A stretch of 64,000 bases of DNA from Deltaproteobacteria bacterium. GTDB taxonomy: Bacteria; Myxococcota; Kuafuiibacteriia; Kuafuiibacteriales; Kuafuiibacteriaceae. The DNA is taken from NCBI GenBank assembly GCA_016713425.1, contig JADJPE010000005.1, positions 5,616,501 to 5,680,500 on the forward strand, written 5' to 3'. Below, piece by piece: positions 1 through 8,255 of the stretch. Position 1 is the stretch's first letter, and every line of letters starts with the position of its first letter. A model generated the notes under the pieces. The model did not search any database and was not told the origin of the DNA. It was given only the letters and a program-made list of their open reading frames with translations. Made by a program: the position numbers and the translations under genes.

Positions 1-664
1 GAAGCTCGAGAAGAAAGCGATGATTCCGAGTGACGCGACCGCGCAGGGCTTCGACGAGCTCAGCTCGCGTGGCCTTGAGACGACCACGCCTGCGGTCGAC
101 CAGCTTCTCAGGATCGGTCTCGCCGCGGATGAGAGCTTCGAGGATCCCGCGTCCCGTCATTCCGAGAATGTCCGTGATCACCGATGCGAGCTTGATGTTC
201 GCATCCTCGAGCGTCTTCTGAATCCGCTGCATGTGCTGGGCTTTCTCACGGACGAGCTGCTTGCGCGTTCGCGTGAGCGCGCGTAGCTCATGGATGGATG
301 CCTCCGGAACGAAGCTGCCTCGGATCAGACCATGTGCGAGCAAATCCGAGATCCACATCGCGTCGTTCACGTCGGTCTTGCGCCCGGGAACGTTCTTGAT
401 ATGGGCGGCGTTCGCGAGGACGAGCTCGAACGACTCCTCGAGGATGTGCCAAACCGGCTTCCAGTAGACGCCCGTCGCCTCCATCGCGACATGTGTCACC
501 TCTTGTTCGCTCAGCCAGTCAGACAACGCCAACAACTGCGAAGTCGTCGTCTGGAAAGTTCGCACATCTTGCGTCGCTGTTCCTTTGGATGCGATTCGAA
601 TGCAGGCCACGACCGTGTCCTTGTGAACGTCGAGCCCCGCGCAACGGGCATGAAGAACTTCCAC
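1..664 (-). CDS. IS110-family transposase, C-terminus beyond window edge
   Basis: The reverse strand encodes the N-terminal half of an IS110-type DEDD transposase. The visible acidic residues of the RuvC-like domain lie in GLDVHKDTVVA (first Asp), MEATGVYWKPV (Glu) and GRKTDVNDAMW (paired Asp), in the family's normal order. The chain continues through a coiled region (RTRKQLVREKAQHMQR) and is still open at position 1, so the second domain with the catalytic Ser is outside the window. The start is one of two tandem GTG codons (667 or 664), preceded by an AGGAG ribosome site. IS110 elements move as circular intermediates and lack normal terminal repeats. Its left end abuts a broken IS91 transposase at 894, so it probably inserted there. 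Family assignment is secure; intactness cannot be judged. Confidence 0.85.
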   Translation of the reverse strand, partial: MEVLHARCAGLDVHKDTVVACIRIASKGTATQDVRTFQTTTSQLLALSDWLSEQEVTHVAMEATGVYWKPVWHILEESFELVLANAAHIKNVPGRKTDVNDAMWISDLLAHGLIRGSFVPEASIHELRALTRTRKQLVREKAQHMQRIQKTLEDANIKLASVITDILGMTGRGILEALIRGETDPEKLVDRRRGRLKATRAELVEALRGRVTRNHRFLLEL

Positions 665-893
665 CACACACTCCTGTCGGTGATGGCGTGGAGCTCTCGT
701 GATCGAAATCTAGAACGCGCGCTCCCGAAGCCGCATAGGCGGACTCCATGGCGCAGTACGGGGTGCTCGTAGAGCTCCGGATCCAACTTGCACACGGGCT
801 GAAGCACCAAGGAAACGCCGATCTCTGTGCCACCACCAACGCGGCGCATCCTACCAGTTTCATGCCACGGGGTGTCCGTCCGGACATGGCGAA
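665..893 (-). other. IS110 left-end noncoding region; possible bridge-RNA locus
   Basis: This 229 bp stretch lies directly upstream of the IS110 transposase start and ends where IS91 sequence begins at 894. I see no convincing gene in it. In IS110-group elements the long noncoding left end upstream of the transposase is known to encode the structured bridge RNA that guides target and donor choice. Position and length fit that role, but I did not derive a fold, so the RNA call is inference. Confidence 0.35.
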
Positions 894-1145
894 CTTGCAC
901 GAAAAGGCCAGAGCGTGCTCACGCTGGCATCGGTCGCAGAAGAGAAGGACGAAACCGCGTTCCAAGATCCCGCAGTCGAGGAATTCTTCAAATTCTTTAC
1001 GGACAAATGTCGGCAACCCGGACTCACAGGAATCGGCGTCCTCAAAACTTTCGACAAACTCGTCAAAGTGGGTCGAGACGAGCCGATGCAGGATTCCCGA
1101 CTCCGGTTTTCGTGGTTTGTATTCCGAAACCGCTTGCGCGCACAC
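894..1145 (-). pseudogene. IS91-family transposase, N-terminal fragment
   Basis: This is the first 84 or so codons of the IS91 transposase whose full copy lies at 15020-16405. It contains the zinc-binding start (CDRCQREHALAFSCK) and is cut at 893/894, where IS110 left-end sequence takes over. It lacks the HUH motif and tyrosine region and cannot be functional. Confidence 0.85.
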
Positions 1146-1783
1146 AATGCGCCATGAGCCCGTTTCATGCCGTGACGGAAGGCCTCGGATATGGCGCTCG
1201 TTTGTTCGTGTCTTCGTCGAATTTCGGACTTTCTCGCTGCGCTGACGGACAAACCGCCGGCCCCCATCTTGTCTCGTGCGCGGCTCTCGGTGAAGCTCCC
1301 GAGCCGTAGCCATGAAGCGAGTCAAGAAGTGACGAGCGCGAGGGTGATGGCGTCGGTCTCGTGAACGTGCGCGACGTTCCTGGCGATGCCGAGGATGTGT
1401 CGCGCGGCATCGACATCGCGTGGGATGGTCCCGGCGCTCTGCACGCGCGGGGAGCACGCGCCGGCAACGTTCTCCATCCTTCGAACCGATCTCAATGGCG
1501 CAGCACGCGCGGGCGACGCGACGTGGCGAATCTTCGCGCTCAAGAACCCGAGCCACGCCCTAATGCCCTCGGAGATGCCCATCACCGTCGCACCCGGCCG
1601 CGGACACGCCCCCGGAAGCGGTCCCTCGCGCGGCGCGAAGCCCCGTCCCGAAGGCCAGCCGACCGTCGAAACACCAGGCGACAAGCTCCAACCTCGATGG
1701 CTTTCCAACTACGTCCCCGAGCAGACGCTCGCCGCCTTCGAGCGCGGGCCAGAGGCCGCACACGGGACGCTTACCCACAAGCA

Positions 1784-1973
1784 GCTTCGGAGATATCCGC
1801 TCTTCGCGAGAAATTTCTCCATCTTCTTGAAGACCCTTTGGGCCAACGAAAGAAGGTCTCGATTCGTTGGGGCTGGGCATTCGACGAAACGGGGACCCTC
1901 TTCTTCGTTCGCAAAGACTCCGTCGAGAACGAGCACATGAAGATGGGGTGAGATGTTCAGGGTCTTCGTGAAT
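1784..1973 (-). pseudogene. Internal IS91 transposase fragment (copy A)
   Basis: These 190 bp reproduce an internal part of the IS91 transposase gene (counterpart 15698-15887) with several substitutions. The translated stretch contains VLVLDGVFANEEEG, just after the HUH histidines, and ends at FLAKSGYLRS. It is an older, diverged fragment carried inside the long direct repeat; its copy B twin is at 17046-17235. Confidence 0.8.
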
Positions 1974-2424
1974 GTTTGGGCGCCTCACCCCCGAACACGT
2001 GGCTTCGCTGTTTTCCTCTTGGGTGGAAGGGCTCCCGAAGTTGGTCTTCTGGACGCGCCTTCTGACGGCGTGGAGAGGTTCCCGCGAACTCTTTGCGACC
2101 GGAGAGTATCGACCCGTCGAGATCCGCGGTCCCGCCGCGGAACATTTCGTGGCGTTCATTCGACGCCAGGCGGAAGACGTGGCCCTCGTCTGTGTCGGTC
2201 GGCATTTCTCTCTACTCGCGCCTTCACCGGGCGTCCTGCCAGGCCTCGAGCGGTTGGCCGACACCGTGCTCCTCACCGACGCGCTCGTCGGACGCCTCTG
2301 GATCGAGGCCCTTTCCGGCCGAACGCTCGATGCTCGCATGGGCCGGGAATGTTTACCGTCGCTGATGAATGTGTTGGGTGACATGCCTTGGGCCGTCTGG
2401 GTGACGTCCCCTTCCCAGAGCTGA
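1972..2424 (+). pseudogene. treY: Malto-oligosyltrehalose synthase (TreY) C-terminal fragment, copy A
   Basis: The reading frame resembles the C-terminal end of TreY, the GH13 enzyme that converts the reducing end of maltodextrins into a trehalosyl unit. The recognisable part runs through LPKLVFWTRLLTAWRGSREL and GEYRPVEIRGPAAEHFVAF, the accessory domain after the barrel. The catalytic barrel is absent and the upstream side is fused to an IS91 fragment, so the ATG at 1972 is not a natural start. It is identical to 17234-17686. TreY is a pathway partner of the HAD-GH65 debris at 6235-6826, suggesting both derive from one carbohydrate region. Assignment is from family memory; confidence is moderate. 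Confidence 0.65.
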
Positions 2425-2462
2425 ATCAGGAACGCGCGTGCTAAGCCGCAGGCGAAGGTCGA

Positions 2463-2592
2463 GTCACAAGGCGAACTTGCTTCGCCGTTAGGTGATCGGT
2501 ATCGAGCAAGGGCCGTTCAAGGCCCGCGCAGAGAGCCGAAGGCGAACGTAGGTCACAAGGCGAACTTGCTTCGCCGTTAGGTGATCGGTATC
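2463..2592. repeat. Pair of 41-bp hairpin-containing repeats (copy A)
   Basis: A 41 bp unit beginning GTCACAAGGCGAACTTGC and ending GTGATCGGTATC occurs at 2463-2503 and again at 2552-2592. Each unit contains the inverted arms AAGGCGAA and TTCGCCGTT around a short loop, so each could fold into a hairpin. The pair is reproduced at 17725-17765 and 17814-17854 in copy B. It lies between the treY fragment and the IS481-like left end. Confidence 0.8.
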
Positions 2593-2627
2593 AGCACTGC
2601 TCACTGGTCTGGCGTAGTCCCGCTTCC

Positions 2628-3033
2628 TGTCCGTGGCGAATTCCAATTCTGGCGCAGAATCAATCGCTTTGACAACGGTCGGTGAACCGTTGTGAACGCC
2701 TCACGACCCGAGGAACATCCGCACGAATGGCGGTGGTCCTCAGCTTTGTCACGATGCTTCTGACGGCGACCATTCGGGTGCTGGGCACGGGCGGAGCCAA
2801 AGGCCTCGCCGCCGAGAATGCCCTCCTCAGGCACCAGCTTCTCGTCCTCCGTCGAGCGAGACGTCGCGCGCCGAGTCTCCGGCCGATCGACCGTCTGATC
2901 CTCGGCCTTGGCAGTCTGCTTGTGAGCCCGAAGCGGATCTCGAAGGTGGCCGTTGTCGTCCGGCCCTCCACGCTGCTCGGTTTTCATCGTGGGCTCGTTC
3001 GGCGGAAGTACCACGCCTTGTTCTCACCAGGTC
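2628..3033 (+). pseudogene. IS481-like transposase, 5' fragment (copy A)
   Basis: The left terminal repeat TGTCCGTGGCGAATTCCA at 2628-2645 is followed by the start of the transposase (ATG 2727), identical to the intact element at 17890-19097. The frame is cut at 3033, about 100 codons in, before the DDE catalytic core, and passes into an unrelated tyrosine-recombinase fragment. It is non-functional. Confidence 0.85.
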
Positions 3034-3387
3034 GTGCCGTCGGCGATCGAGCAGATTCGCCGCGTCCTCGCGATCCCCGCACAACGCACCGACACCACCT
3101 TGGTGCCGTACCTCACCCCGGAGGAAACCAAGGCGCTCCTCGACACGCCCGACCCCACGACGCGACTCGGCATTCGCGACCGAGCGATGTTCTATCTGGG
3201 GACGGCGGGCGGGCTCCGGGTCTCGGAGCTCGTCGGAGTTCGCGTCTCGGAGGTCACTTTCGATGGCCGCTATCTGGAGCTGCGCATTCAAGGCAAGGGC
3301 AGACGGCAGCGCGCCCTGGTGTTGTGGAAGGATGTGGCCGACGCGGTGCGCGCGTGGCTCGCTATTCGTGGGCAGCGACATCTATAG
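3034..3387 (+). pseudogene. Tyrosine recombinase (phage-integrase type) fragment
   Basis: From the breakpoint at 3034 the frame encodes the start of a tyrosine-recombinase catalytic domain: PYLTPEETKALLDTPD, then IRDRAMFYLGTAGGLRVSEL, which carries the first catalytic Arg, then GKGRRQRALVLW with the beta-hairpin lysine. The frame ends at 3387, before the expected HxxR and tyrosine motifs, and the N-terminal SAM-like domain is missing. XerC/D-type or integron-like integrases share this pattern. It is a relic truncated at both ends. Confidence 0.75.
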
Positions 3388-3469
3388 GCTGACCTGACGA
3401 TCAATATTTTTTGACATCCGGCTCACCGAAACTCGTGCCGTCTTGCTGCATCTCTGGGAGGAGCAGCGC

Positions 3470-3691
3470 GTGACGGTCACGGACGACCAGGTGAGGCTTC
3501 TAATGAAGGAAAGATCGAAGGGTTTGACCCTTGAGACAGCCGCCGCGAAGGCGGGGATGAGCCGGCAAACGGCCGCGAAATATGAGAAGGCGGACCGCAT
3601 GCCCTCGAGACGCCTGGCCTTGTCACCGACGAAGATGTCGCCGACATCCAGGCAAACTTCAAACCTTGCGGACTTGGACGGGAACAGTTGA
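3470..3691 (+). pseudogene. istA: IS21 IstA transposase, N-terminal fragment
   Basis: From a GTG at 3470 the frame reads VTVTDDQVRLLMKERSKG and then AGMSRQTAAKYEKADRMPS, the N-terminal helix-turn-helix typical of IS21 IstA proteins. After about 45 codons the similarity ends and the frame closes at 3691; the integrase core is absent. It lies just before the TIR-like gene and overlaps the possible TTG start of that gene. Confidence 0.7.
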
Positions 3692-5244
3692 ACATGTGGG
3701 AGAACCTTCGACCGGGATGCGCCAATATGTTCTTTCGTAGGCTTGAGCACCAGCATCTCTTGCGTGTGGCCATTGCATCCTTCCCGAGCGACTCCACAAG
3801 ATCCCCCCGAATGACGAATTCGGCGAAGCAAGAAGACGCGCGAGTCTCGAGTGTGGGTCGACAGACAAGAGTTCCCGTCCAGGCCGCTCCGGAAGTTGAC
3901 CGTGCGCTAGAGCGCCTACGAAACCTCGGTTCCGAGACGGGTGGGATTCAGAGCTGGCTCCGCCTTAGTGACGAGCGAATCGTCACTCGGCTTAGGGACG
4001 TCAACCGAGATCCACTGACCCGCGCTCAGCTCAACCAACTTCTTCTGCTTGGGCACGAGGCCGGCATGTCCGAGGGCTGCTTCTCGTACTATTTTTCCTC
4101 GTCGCCACGAAAACTTCCCTACTCCTTGCCAGAATTATCCGAATTATCCAATTACTCCGGTGACGACAACGACTCGATTTCGAGCCTGATGCGCCTCTAT
4201 TTTGGCTTCTATCGCATGTTCCTTGATGGCCTTCTCTTCTTTGGCAACATTCGAGCAGCGTACAGGTGGCTCCGTGACCAAACAGAGCAAGAGATAGCGA
4301 CGTTCTTCAAGCGTGGAATCTTCGATGACGCTCGGATGTGCAGCCGCGGCGGGTATCTCGACCTAAGCCAAATCGCGAGGGAAGAGCTGCATCTCAACTC
4401 AGAGATCGCCCAGAAATTCAGAACCGACGAGCTTAATAATTTGGTGGAAGCTTGGAAGAAAGACCGAGAGAGGCGCCTGCCTGATATTCTCGCGGCGATA
4501 GGCAAAGACGAGGCGAAGCTCGCTATCCACTCTCTCAGCGAGCGAGTCTTTGAGAACACCTCTGATCTTCGCGTCGCACTCGATCAACTAGGCGAACAGT
4601 CCAGCCGTGTGCGTAAGTGCGCAACGGAGAATACGAACCTGTACCTCTCCATGGTCGATGACCTGGATGTCTACGTCGCCACCAGCATGCGCGAGGCTCA
4701 GCACTTTGAGCAGACCGCTGAGCGGTGCTCACGAATCTTTGGCGCGGCGAACTTGAAAGAGCTAAATCTTCGATACTTTGACCCAACACTCAGTGCGGCA
4801 GAGCGTCCGGAGGACAAAGGACTGATTGAGTGTCTAATGGTGAAGTGCGCTAAGGTGCTCGTATATTTCGCGGGTGACAGGGACAGCTTTGGCAAGGACG
4901 CCGAAGCGGCTATGGCGCTGAGCCTTGGGAAGCCGGTCATAGTCCTCTGCGACTCTCCAGAGAAAGCCACGCTATATCGAGACATCCACCCGCTGGCCCG
5001 ACTTATTGATTTCAGCACCGGGGTAGCCGTGGGAATGCTGGCCACAAGCGAGGAAGCGCAGGTACCGCTGCTCCTCGAACGCATCTTCACTAACTCGATG
5101 GAGTACGAGCTTTCCAACAAAGATGGATACCTGACATTGAGAGATACCCTTACGAGATCGATCGTTCGGCTACAAACGAACTCGAAGCTGCTCACCGAGA
5201 CGTTCTGGAATCACTACTGCCGGACCACTGAGCGTGTGCGCTAG
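3688..5244 (+). CDS. Uncharacterised protein with C-terminal TIR/SLOG-like nucleotide-binding domain
   Basis: A 518-residue reading frame from a TTG at 3688. An ATG at 3811 (MTNSAKQED) is an equally plausible start, since the first 40 residues sit on IS21 debris. Residues 1-320 are mostly helical and unrecognised. Residues 324-425 read as a Rossmann-like domain: strand DLDVYVATSMREAQ, then CAKVLVYFAGDRDSFGK, then DAEAAMALSLGKPVIVL. This pattern (strand plus MRE, acidic residue before an AxAxxxGKPV loop) is shared by TIR-like, SLOG and nucleoside 2-deoxyribosyltransferase-like domains, several of which cleave NAD or bind nucleotides in anti-phage systems. The gene stands alone, rightward, inside the repeat-bracketed island, with lower GC than its neighbours. 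The fold is inferred; the biological role is unknown. Confidence 0.6.
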   Translation: MNMWENLRPGCANMFFRRLEHQHLLRVAIASFPSDSTRSPRMTNSAKQEDARVSSVGRQTRVPVQAAPEVDRALERLRNLGSETGGIQSWLRLSDERIVTRLRDVNRDPLTRAQLNQLLLLGHEAGMSEGCFSYYFSSSPRKLPYSLPELSELSNYSGDDNDSISSLMRLYFGFYRMFLDGLLFFGNIRAAYRWLRDQTEQEIATFFKRGIFDDARMCSRGGYLDLSQIAREELHLNSEIAQKFRTDELNNLVEAWKKDRERRLPDILAAIGKDEAKLAIHSLSERVFENTSDLRVALDQLGEQSSRVRKCATENTNLYLSMVDDLDVYVATSMREAQHFEQTAERCSRIFGAANLKELNLRYFDPTLSAAERPEDKGLIECLMVKCAKVLVYFAGDRDSFGKDAEAAMALSLGKPVIVLCDSPEKATLYRDIHPLARLIDFSTGVAVGMLATSEEAQVPLLLERIFTNSMEYELSNKDGYLTLRDTLTRSIVRLQTNSKLLTETFWNHYCRTTERVR

Positions 5245-5452
5245 CGGTCGTCGGGAATTGGGAGGTCACGAGTTGGCCCGTCAAAGCGGCGGAAAGAAGT
5301 CATCGCCACCGCATACGCGACGGCGAACGGCGTTGTACATCTGCAGGCGGCGCGCCGGATAGTGGATGCCGGCCGAGGCCCAGCGCCAGAATCGAAAATG
5401 CAATGCGAGGGGGCTGTCGTTGTCGTCGTCCTTCTCTCTGACCTTTGACCGC
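5245..5452. other. Short intergenic segment between TIR-like gene and helicase remnant
   Basis: I see no complete gene in these 208 bp. The reverse strand holds a short open stretch (FRFWRWASAGIHYPARR) that may be more gene debris, but I could not assign it. Confidence 0.4.
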
Positions 5453-6236
5453 TCAGGATGCCTGGGCGCTTCTCCGGATCCACGGGGAGGCGGTCCCGAA
5501 AGATGTCACGACCAGGTCATCGCGGGCGCGCGTGGCGGCGACGTGGACGAGGCATCGCTCGACCTGTTCGAAGTCTTCTTGGCTTGCCGTGTCGACGATC
5601 GATTCGTCGGGACGACGCATGGGCAAGATGCCGTCGTTGACGGCGACGAGCAGCACGCACGGAAACTCCAGACCCTTCATGCGATGCATGGTCGAGAGGC
5701 GAACGCCATCGCCGAGGTCCGCTTCGGCGTCGGTCTTGACCGTGACGTGCGGAATCCCGGCCTTCGTCAGGGTCGGTTCGTAGATGGTGTCGAGAAGGTC
5801 GTGGGTCCGGGCCGCGATGCAAATTTCACGCGTAGGGTGTCCCTTTTCGATCCACGCCCCCACCTGCCCGATGATGAAATCCGCTTCCTTGGCCTGGTTC
5901 GGGAAGTGCTTCACGACGGGGTCCGTACCCTCGCGCAGGGAACGGTAGCCCTTCATCGAGTCGAGGCCGTCGTCGAGGTCGTCGACCGCCACGCCTTCGA
6001 GAAGCGCGACCGCGAAGTTGCGGATGCGCTCGGTCGTCCGGTAGTTCACCCGGAGCCGACGGGAGCGGCCTCGGATGTTGATGCCGCAGGCGCCGAGCGT
6101 GGCCTTGTGCCTGTAGATGCGCTGGTGGGCGTCTCCCGTCAGGAAGAGATCGTTCGAGCCTTCGGAAATCATCGCCCGAAGGAGACGGAGGTCGGCGTCT
6201 CGGAAGTCCTTCCTCGCTGCGCTGACGGACAGCTCA
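5453..6236 (-). pseudogene. UvrD/PcrA-type helicase, C-terminal fragment
   Basis: The frame encodes the second half of a superfamily 1A DNA helicase. Visible motifs are LFLTGDAHQRIYR (motif III region), VNYRTTERIRNFA (motif IV), VRLSTMHRMKGLEFPCVLL (motif V) and LVHVAATRARDDLVV (motif VI), followed by the stop at 5453. The Walker A and DExx motifs that belong upstream are missing. At about 6217-6236 the gene is fused through a 19 bp word, CTCGCTGCGCTGACGGACA, to a carbohydrate-enzyme fragment in another frame. It is a C-terminal remnant of roughly 260 codons and cannot hydrolyse ATP. Confidence 0.8.
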
Positions 6237-6826
6237 CGCGCCGGAGCAGCAGGCCGCGCCGCAGATCGAGTTCCTGCCGGTAGGCCAAGAGCTTGACGGT
6301 GCGGAGATCGAACCAGTCCTCTTCGCCGATCCGAAACTGCAGCGCGAGCCAGCTGGGAAAATTGACGAGGTCCTCGTTCTCGACGACCCGGCCGGCGATC
6401 TCCGTAGAGAGCCGGTTGTAGCCGCCGGCGACGTAGGTCCCCGGATAATGGATGCCATCCGGCACGGCACCGGCGGCGGCACCGCGCGTCGCGAAGTAGC
6501 CATTTCCCAGAGTGCACAAGGCTTCCCGAATGCCCTCCTTCGCCGCATCGAAGTCCTCGAACACCAGCGACCACGCGGAGGACGGCTCCACCGCCACCTG
6601 GACCTCGGCCAGATCCGTCACCACGACGTCGGCGCCGGCTTCGCGCAGCGCCTGTGCCTGCCCTCTGCGATCGACCCCGATGACACAGCCGAAGCGGCCG
6701 GCGCGCCCAGCCTCGACGCCGGCGATCGCGTCCTCCACGACGGCGGCACGCGAAGGCTCTGACCCGACGCGCCGTGCCGCCTCCAGAAAAGCATCCGGCG
6801 CAGGTACTCCCTTCCCGGGTTTACTG
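6235..6826 (-). pseudogene. HAD phosphatase-GH65 (kojibiose/trehalose phosphorylase-type) fusion, internal fragment
   Basis: The reverse frame starts inside a beta-phosphoglucomutase-like HAD domain (PDAFLEAARRVGSEPSRA, then VEDAIAGVEAGRAGRFG with the HAD acidic pair) and runs straight into the N-terminal domain of a GH65 glycoside phosphorylase (REALCTLGNGYFATRGAA, GTYVAGGYNRLSTEIAGR, LAYRQELDLRRG). HAD-GH65 fusions of this order are known for trehalose or kojibiose metabolism. Both ends are broken: the HAD core is missing upstream at 6826, where spmB sequence starts on the other strand, and the GH65 catalytic barrel is missing downstream at 6235. Strong family resemblance, but a relic. Confidence 0.8.
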
Positions 6827-6987
6827 TATCGGTCATGGCGGGGAGCACTGAGACGACCTTCTACGTTCTAGCGGTGTACTTCGGTGCAGTGCGCGTGCGT
6901 GCAACACGGCACGCGGTGTTCGCCTGTCTTGCCGCTGACGTTGTTGGTCTTTACCTCGCGGTGCAATTGGCGCGTTTCTTTCATTGA
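6821..6987 (+). pseudogene. spmB: Spore maturation protein B (SpmB)-like C-terminal fragment
   Basis: A short frame with an internal ATG at 6835 encodes MAGSTETTFYVLAVYFGAV and a hydrophobic tail ending LYLAVQLARFFH. This matches the C-terminal segment of SpmB/nucleoside-recognition membrane proteins, in which GSTxTTFYVLAVYFG is highly conserved. Only about 50 codons remain; the upstream part was lost at the junction with the HAD-GH65 fragment. The stop at 6985-6987 overlaps the end of the opposite-strand gene. Confidence 0.65.
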
Positions 6988-7904
6988 CGGGGCAGCTCAG
7001 TTTTGAAACGTCCACCGATCTCGCTGATGCGGACCGCCTCGCTTGTTGCGGTGACCTCGTATTGCTCCATGCCGCCGGGTCTTCGATCGAGACTGTTGAG
7101 AAGGTCGTAGGTCGGGCGCGCGCCCCGTTTACGGATCTCGTCGAGGATCGGTTGGTACTTGGCGATGCGTTGTTCGATTTCGGACTTCAGCCCGTCGGGG
7201 ACGCCGTCTGAGTCGGCAGGGCAGGCGAGGAGCTCGCCGAGACACTCCGCGACAGCGAGGTTTCGAGTCTCGCCTCGTGCCGAAAGGCCGGAGATGAAGA
7301 TGATGGGCGGGAACGCTGACCCTTCCGTGTCAAGGCTCGAGCCGGTCACATCTACCTCTTTGAGGCGCTCACGTCGAATCAACTCGACGAACTTCGGATT
7401 GATGTCTTTGGCGTTCGAAAGAGCGCTCGTCGGCAGGACGCGGTTTGCGAGATCCTTGGCTTCGTTCTCGAGCGCGCCGTCGAGATCAGTCGGGACCTCG
7501 GCGGTCGAGTTGGCCGCGACGAATCTGGGCCTTTCGCCAACGACGGCGACGCACTTGAGCGAATCCTGCCCGCTTTCGTCGCGGAAGGTGAGAAACGCAA
7601 AGTCCGCCCCGACCCCGGGGTCGCTCGACTCCAGAACGACCGCCCGCGCGCGGAAGTCCGCCGCCTTCTCGGGCAGCGCGATCGCGACGGCCTGGGCCTT
7701 GCCGAAACCTCGCTGCTCGAGCTCGCTTGCGATCGTTTGGCCCCGCTCGGAAACGATCGCTCGATACTCGTAGTCGATCATGTCGCGGACTTGGTCGGCG
7801 GTCGCCTTGGGATCGATCGGCAGAAAGCGCGCAGCACCCGAGAACGAGATGACCGCGAACTTGCGGATGGCGCCGCCCGCATCCTTCGCGGCCAGATACT
7901 TCAC
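6981..7904 (-). CDS. Hypothetical protein, probably truncated at its N-terminus
   Basis: A 307-residue frame from a GTG at 7904. I do not recognise the family. The sequence looks like real protein (IRKFAVISFSGAARFLP, ADFAFLTFRDESGQDSLK, SGLSARGETRNLAVAECLG), is soluble, has no signal peptide or membrane segment, and shows an alpha/beta pattern with a long acidic middle. The start lies only about 15 bp from the broken edge of an IS3 element, with no good ribosome site, so the native start was probably further upstream and lost. Its C-terminal end overlaps the spmB fragment by 7 bp on the other strand. Confidence 0.55.
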   Translation of the reverse strand: MKYLAAKDAGGAIRKFAVISFSGAARFLPIDPKATADQVRDMIDYEYRAIVSERGQTIASELEQRGFGKAQAVAIALPEKAADFRARAVVLESSDPGVGADFAFLTFRDESGQDSLKCVAVVGERPRFVAANSTAEVPTDLDGALENEAKDLANRVLPTSALSNAKDINPKFVELIRRERLKEVDVTGSSLDTEGSAFPPIIFISGLSARGETRNLAVAECLGELLACPADSDGVPDGLKSEIEQRIAKYQPILDEIRKRGARPTYDLLNSLDRRPGGMEQYEVTATSEAVRISEIGGRFKTELPRQ

Positions 7905-7919
7905 CGGAGCTCTTGGAGA

Positions 7920-8255
7920 AGGGCGGCTTCGCGTAGTGCGGGTGTCGAAGCTGGTCGCGTCGTTCCTTCACCTCGCCCTCGGCGGCCAGGATGCGGTACA
8001 TCGTTCGCGTAGAGCAGAGGTACTTTCCTTCGTCGAGAAGCGTCGCTACGACCTCCGCTGGGGCTCGCTGTGCAGAACATCGAGCACCGCGGCGCGCTCG
8101 TCGGGGGCCAGCGCTCTCGCCGGCGTGGGGCGCGCCTTCGGTTCCGGCTTCGGCGTGCGTCGCCGGTAAAGCGAGCTGCGCGGCGCGGCGAGCGCCTCGC
8201 AGAGCACCGCGACCGGCAACTGCTCGTCAGAGGCGATGGCTTCGATCGTCGTCAT
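7920..8255 (-). pseudogene. IS3-family OrfB, N-terminal fragment
   Basis: The frame opens at ATG 8255 (MTTIEAIASDEQLPVAV, CEALAAPRSSLYRRR, DERAAVLDVLHSE), the usual start of IS3 OrfB. A small deletion with frameshift near 8045 removes a few residues. The next frame then reads LLDEGKYLCSTRTMYRILAA and RRDQLRHPHYAKP before the element breaks off near 7920. The DDE core is absent. A piece of a similar OrfB C-terminus lies at 40519-40985. Confidence 0.8.

Larger units (their letters stand above)
894..3033. repeat. 2.14 kb long direct repeat, copy A
   Basis: Positions 894-3033 match 16154-18295 in the same orientation almost base for base. The only differences I found are two single-base gaps in copy A (near 1549 and 1612), so the offset changes from 15260 to 15262. 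The repeat starts inside the IS91 transposase reading frame and ends inside the IS481-like transposase frame, so both edges of copy A are breakpoints, whereas copy B sits in intact elements. Copy B is therefore the parental arrangement and copy A the derivative. Confidence 0.95.
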
